Notes under the pieces: generated by a model
Seen by the model: the letters and a program-made list of their open reading frames with translations, nothing else
The model's database searches: none
Told to the model about the DNA's origin: nothing
Made by a program: the position numbers and the translations under genes
Assembly (NCBI GenBank): GCA_965199765.1
Contig: CBDATC010000002.1
Location: forward strand, 62,001 to 126,000
Direction of reading: 5' to 3'
From: JAPOXR01 sp965199765
Lineage (GTDB): Bacteria; Pseudomonadota; Alphaproteobacteria; Rhodobacterales; Rhodobacteraceae
Length of the DNA: 64,000 nt
Shown: one piece after another, positions 63,227 to 64,000 of the stretch
Layout of the letters: every line of letters begins with the position of its first letter
How positions within the stretch are numbered: position 1 is the first letter of the stretch

Positions 63227-64000
63227 TCAGCGGTTGATTATCATTCGCGGCTTGCTCCGCCGGCCCGCATTTTTTCTTGGCCCGCTCATTTTGCCTTCGG
63301 CATCAATCAGCGAGACAACACACTTGAACGCTTCTCGCCAACCGGCGCTTTCGATCACATCGATGTCTAATTCCCCAGAGTTCATGCGGATTTTCCGTCG
63401 ATGGAGGAATGAACCACCGCCGCGCTTTCAGGCAGTTCATCCCGGGTCCGCGACTCGTTTATTGTCTCCGGGGAACGCTCTTCAGGGCAGCGCCCAGCCT
63501 CGGCGGGCAACCGTGTCAGAACGCTTATCGAAGGTTTTTTACCGCAGAACCGCACCAAGACATCCTCGCATTCTCGATCTTTCTGGCCGCTCATCAACGC
63601 CATGGACAAACCAGAGGCAGCCGGCGGCATATCGCTTTCGTTCAATCCGAGCCGATCTTCGACCGGAACAACCGGCTTCTCCCGGTTATTCGACAGGTTG
63701 TAGCGGGAACGATGGTAATCGACCGGACCGAACAGTGTCATCGCTCCTCCGGCTGAAGCTTCGGTCTTTCTGCGGATCCGGTTTTTGCCCTCCAACGTCG
63801 GCTCATGTTCGTCAAACCCCTCAAATGACCGGCTCAGCAGCGAACGGCACAAGCTGAAGTTCTCGTCCCACAGGGCGGTCTCGGCGCTCAGAAGATCAGC
63901 GCCAAACCCCTTCGCAAGATCGTCTTCTATACCACGATCACTCAACAATTTCTCAGCCTGATCCAATGCTTTTGGCAAACGCATCCGCGAGGTGTCAAAA
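63227..64000 (-). pseudogene. ISKra4-family transposase remnant, frameshifted and truncated
   Basis: Part of an ISKra4-type transposase, cut by the window edge. The first frame (64000 to 63382) contains family-like blocks: ASAGGAMTLFGPVDYHRSRY, EDRLGLN and PAASGLSMALMSG, ending VVHSSIDGKSA and a stop. The reading then continues in another frame from about 63396 to 63227, with IRMNSGELD and AGWREAFKCVVSLIDAEG, which match the family's SIDGVMMRMN...AGWREA...DAEG run. Loss of one A in the A-run at 63391-63394 would explain the shift. The catalytic C-terminal half is missing, since the alr promoter region starts soon after. Not functional. Confidence 0.82.

Overview
This window reads as chromosomal DNA of an alphaproteobacterium, judged from gene content and order only. 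A complete 14-gene complex I operon (nuoA-N) carries a small DUF5337-like membrane protein gene between nuoE and nuoF and runs on into birA, coaX and an RNase J gene. A tatABC cluster, a serS-surE-pcm-nlpD-like cluster, yajC-secD-secF, TPR-bamB-der and alr-mlaEF-radA-cvpA also fit that class. I cannot name a genus. Base composition is moderate by eye. TTG and GTG starts are common (nuoA, serS, nuoF, secF, a TPR protein gene and others).

Layout. 1-3.0 kb: the 3' part of a sensor histidine kinase, a gene-free stretch with a strong terminator-like structure, a STAS protein and an N-formylglutamate amidohydrolase. 3.1-20.9 kb: the nuo operon, birA, coaX and rnj, tightly packed on the plus strand. 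20.9-28.7 kb: a DEAD-box helicase, an atypical SDR, a sterol-desaturase-family enzyme, an orphan ABC ATPase, tatABC and a DUF815 ATPase. 28.7-33.3 kb on the minus strand: serS, surE, pcm, a degenerate M23 lipoprotein and an SDR. 33.5-37.3 kb: yajC, secD, secF and a TauE/SafE permease. 37.3-43.5 kb: an AT-rich gap, sodB, rarD, a LOG-family gene and a 1026-residue acidic repeat/LysM membrane protein. 43.5-46.7 kb: two different insertion sequences side by side. 46.8-53.2 kb on the minus strand: an RND efflux pump and its adaptor, a MaoC-like hydratase and a Gfo/Idh/MocA oxidoreductase. 53.7-57.2 kb: TPR protein, bamB and der. 57.6-63.1 kb on the minus strand: alr, mlaE, mlaF, radA, cvpA and an SDR. 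The right edge holds a broken ISKra4-type transposase.

Much of the window serves the cell envelope and energy metabolism: NADH oxidation and proton pumping (nuo), export through Sec (yajC/secDF) and Tat (tatABC), outer-membrane assembly and lipid transport (bamB, mlaEF), wall synthesis and remodelling (alr, NlpD-like, LysM protein) and efflux (RND). The rest is housekeeping: serS, der, radA, rnj, coaX, birA.

I found no CRISPR array, rRNA, tRNA, phage or obvious defence island. The most unusual items are the 198-bp-period repeats inside the acidic LysM membrane protein, a gene-free region after the histidine kinase with two nested hairpins and a U8 tract (possible small RNA), palindromes overlapping putative promoters of nuo and of an orphan ABC ATPase, IS scars without target duplications, and the apparent absence of purF and dnaB from a cluster where relatives usually carry them.
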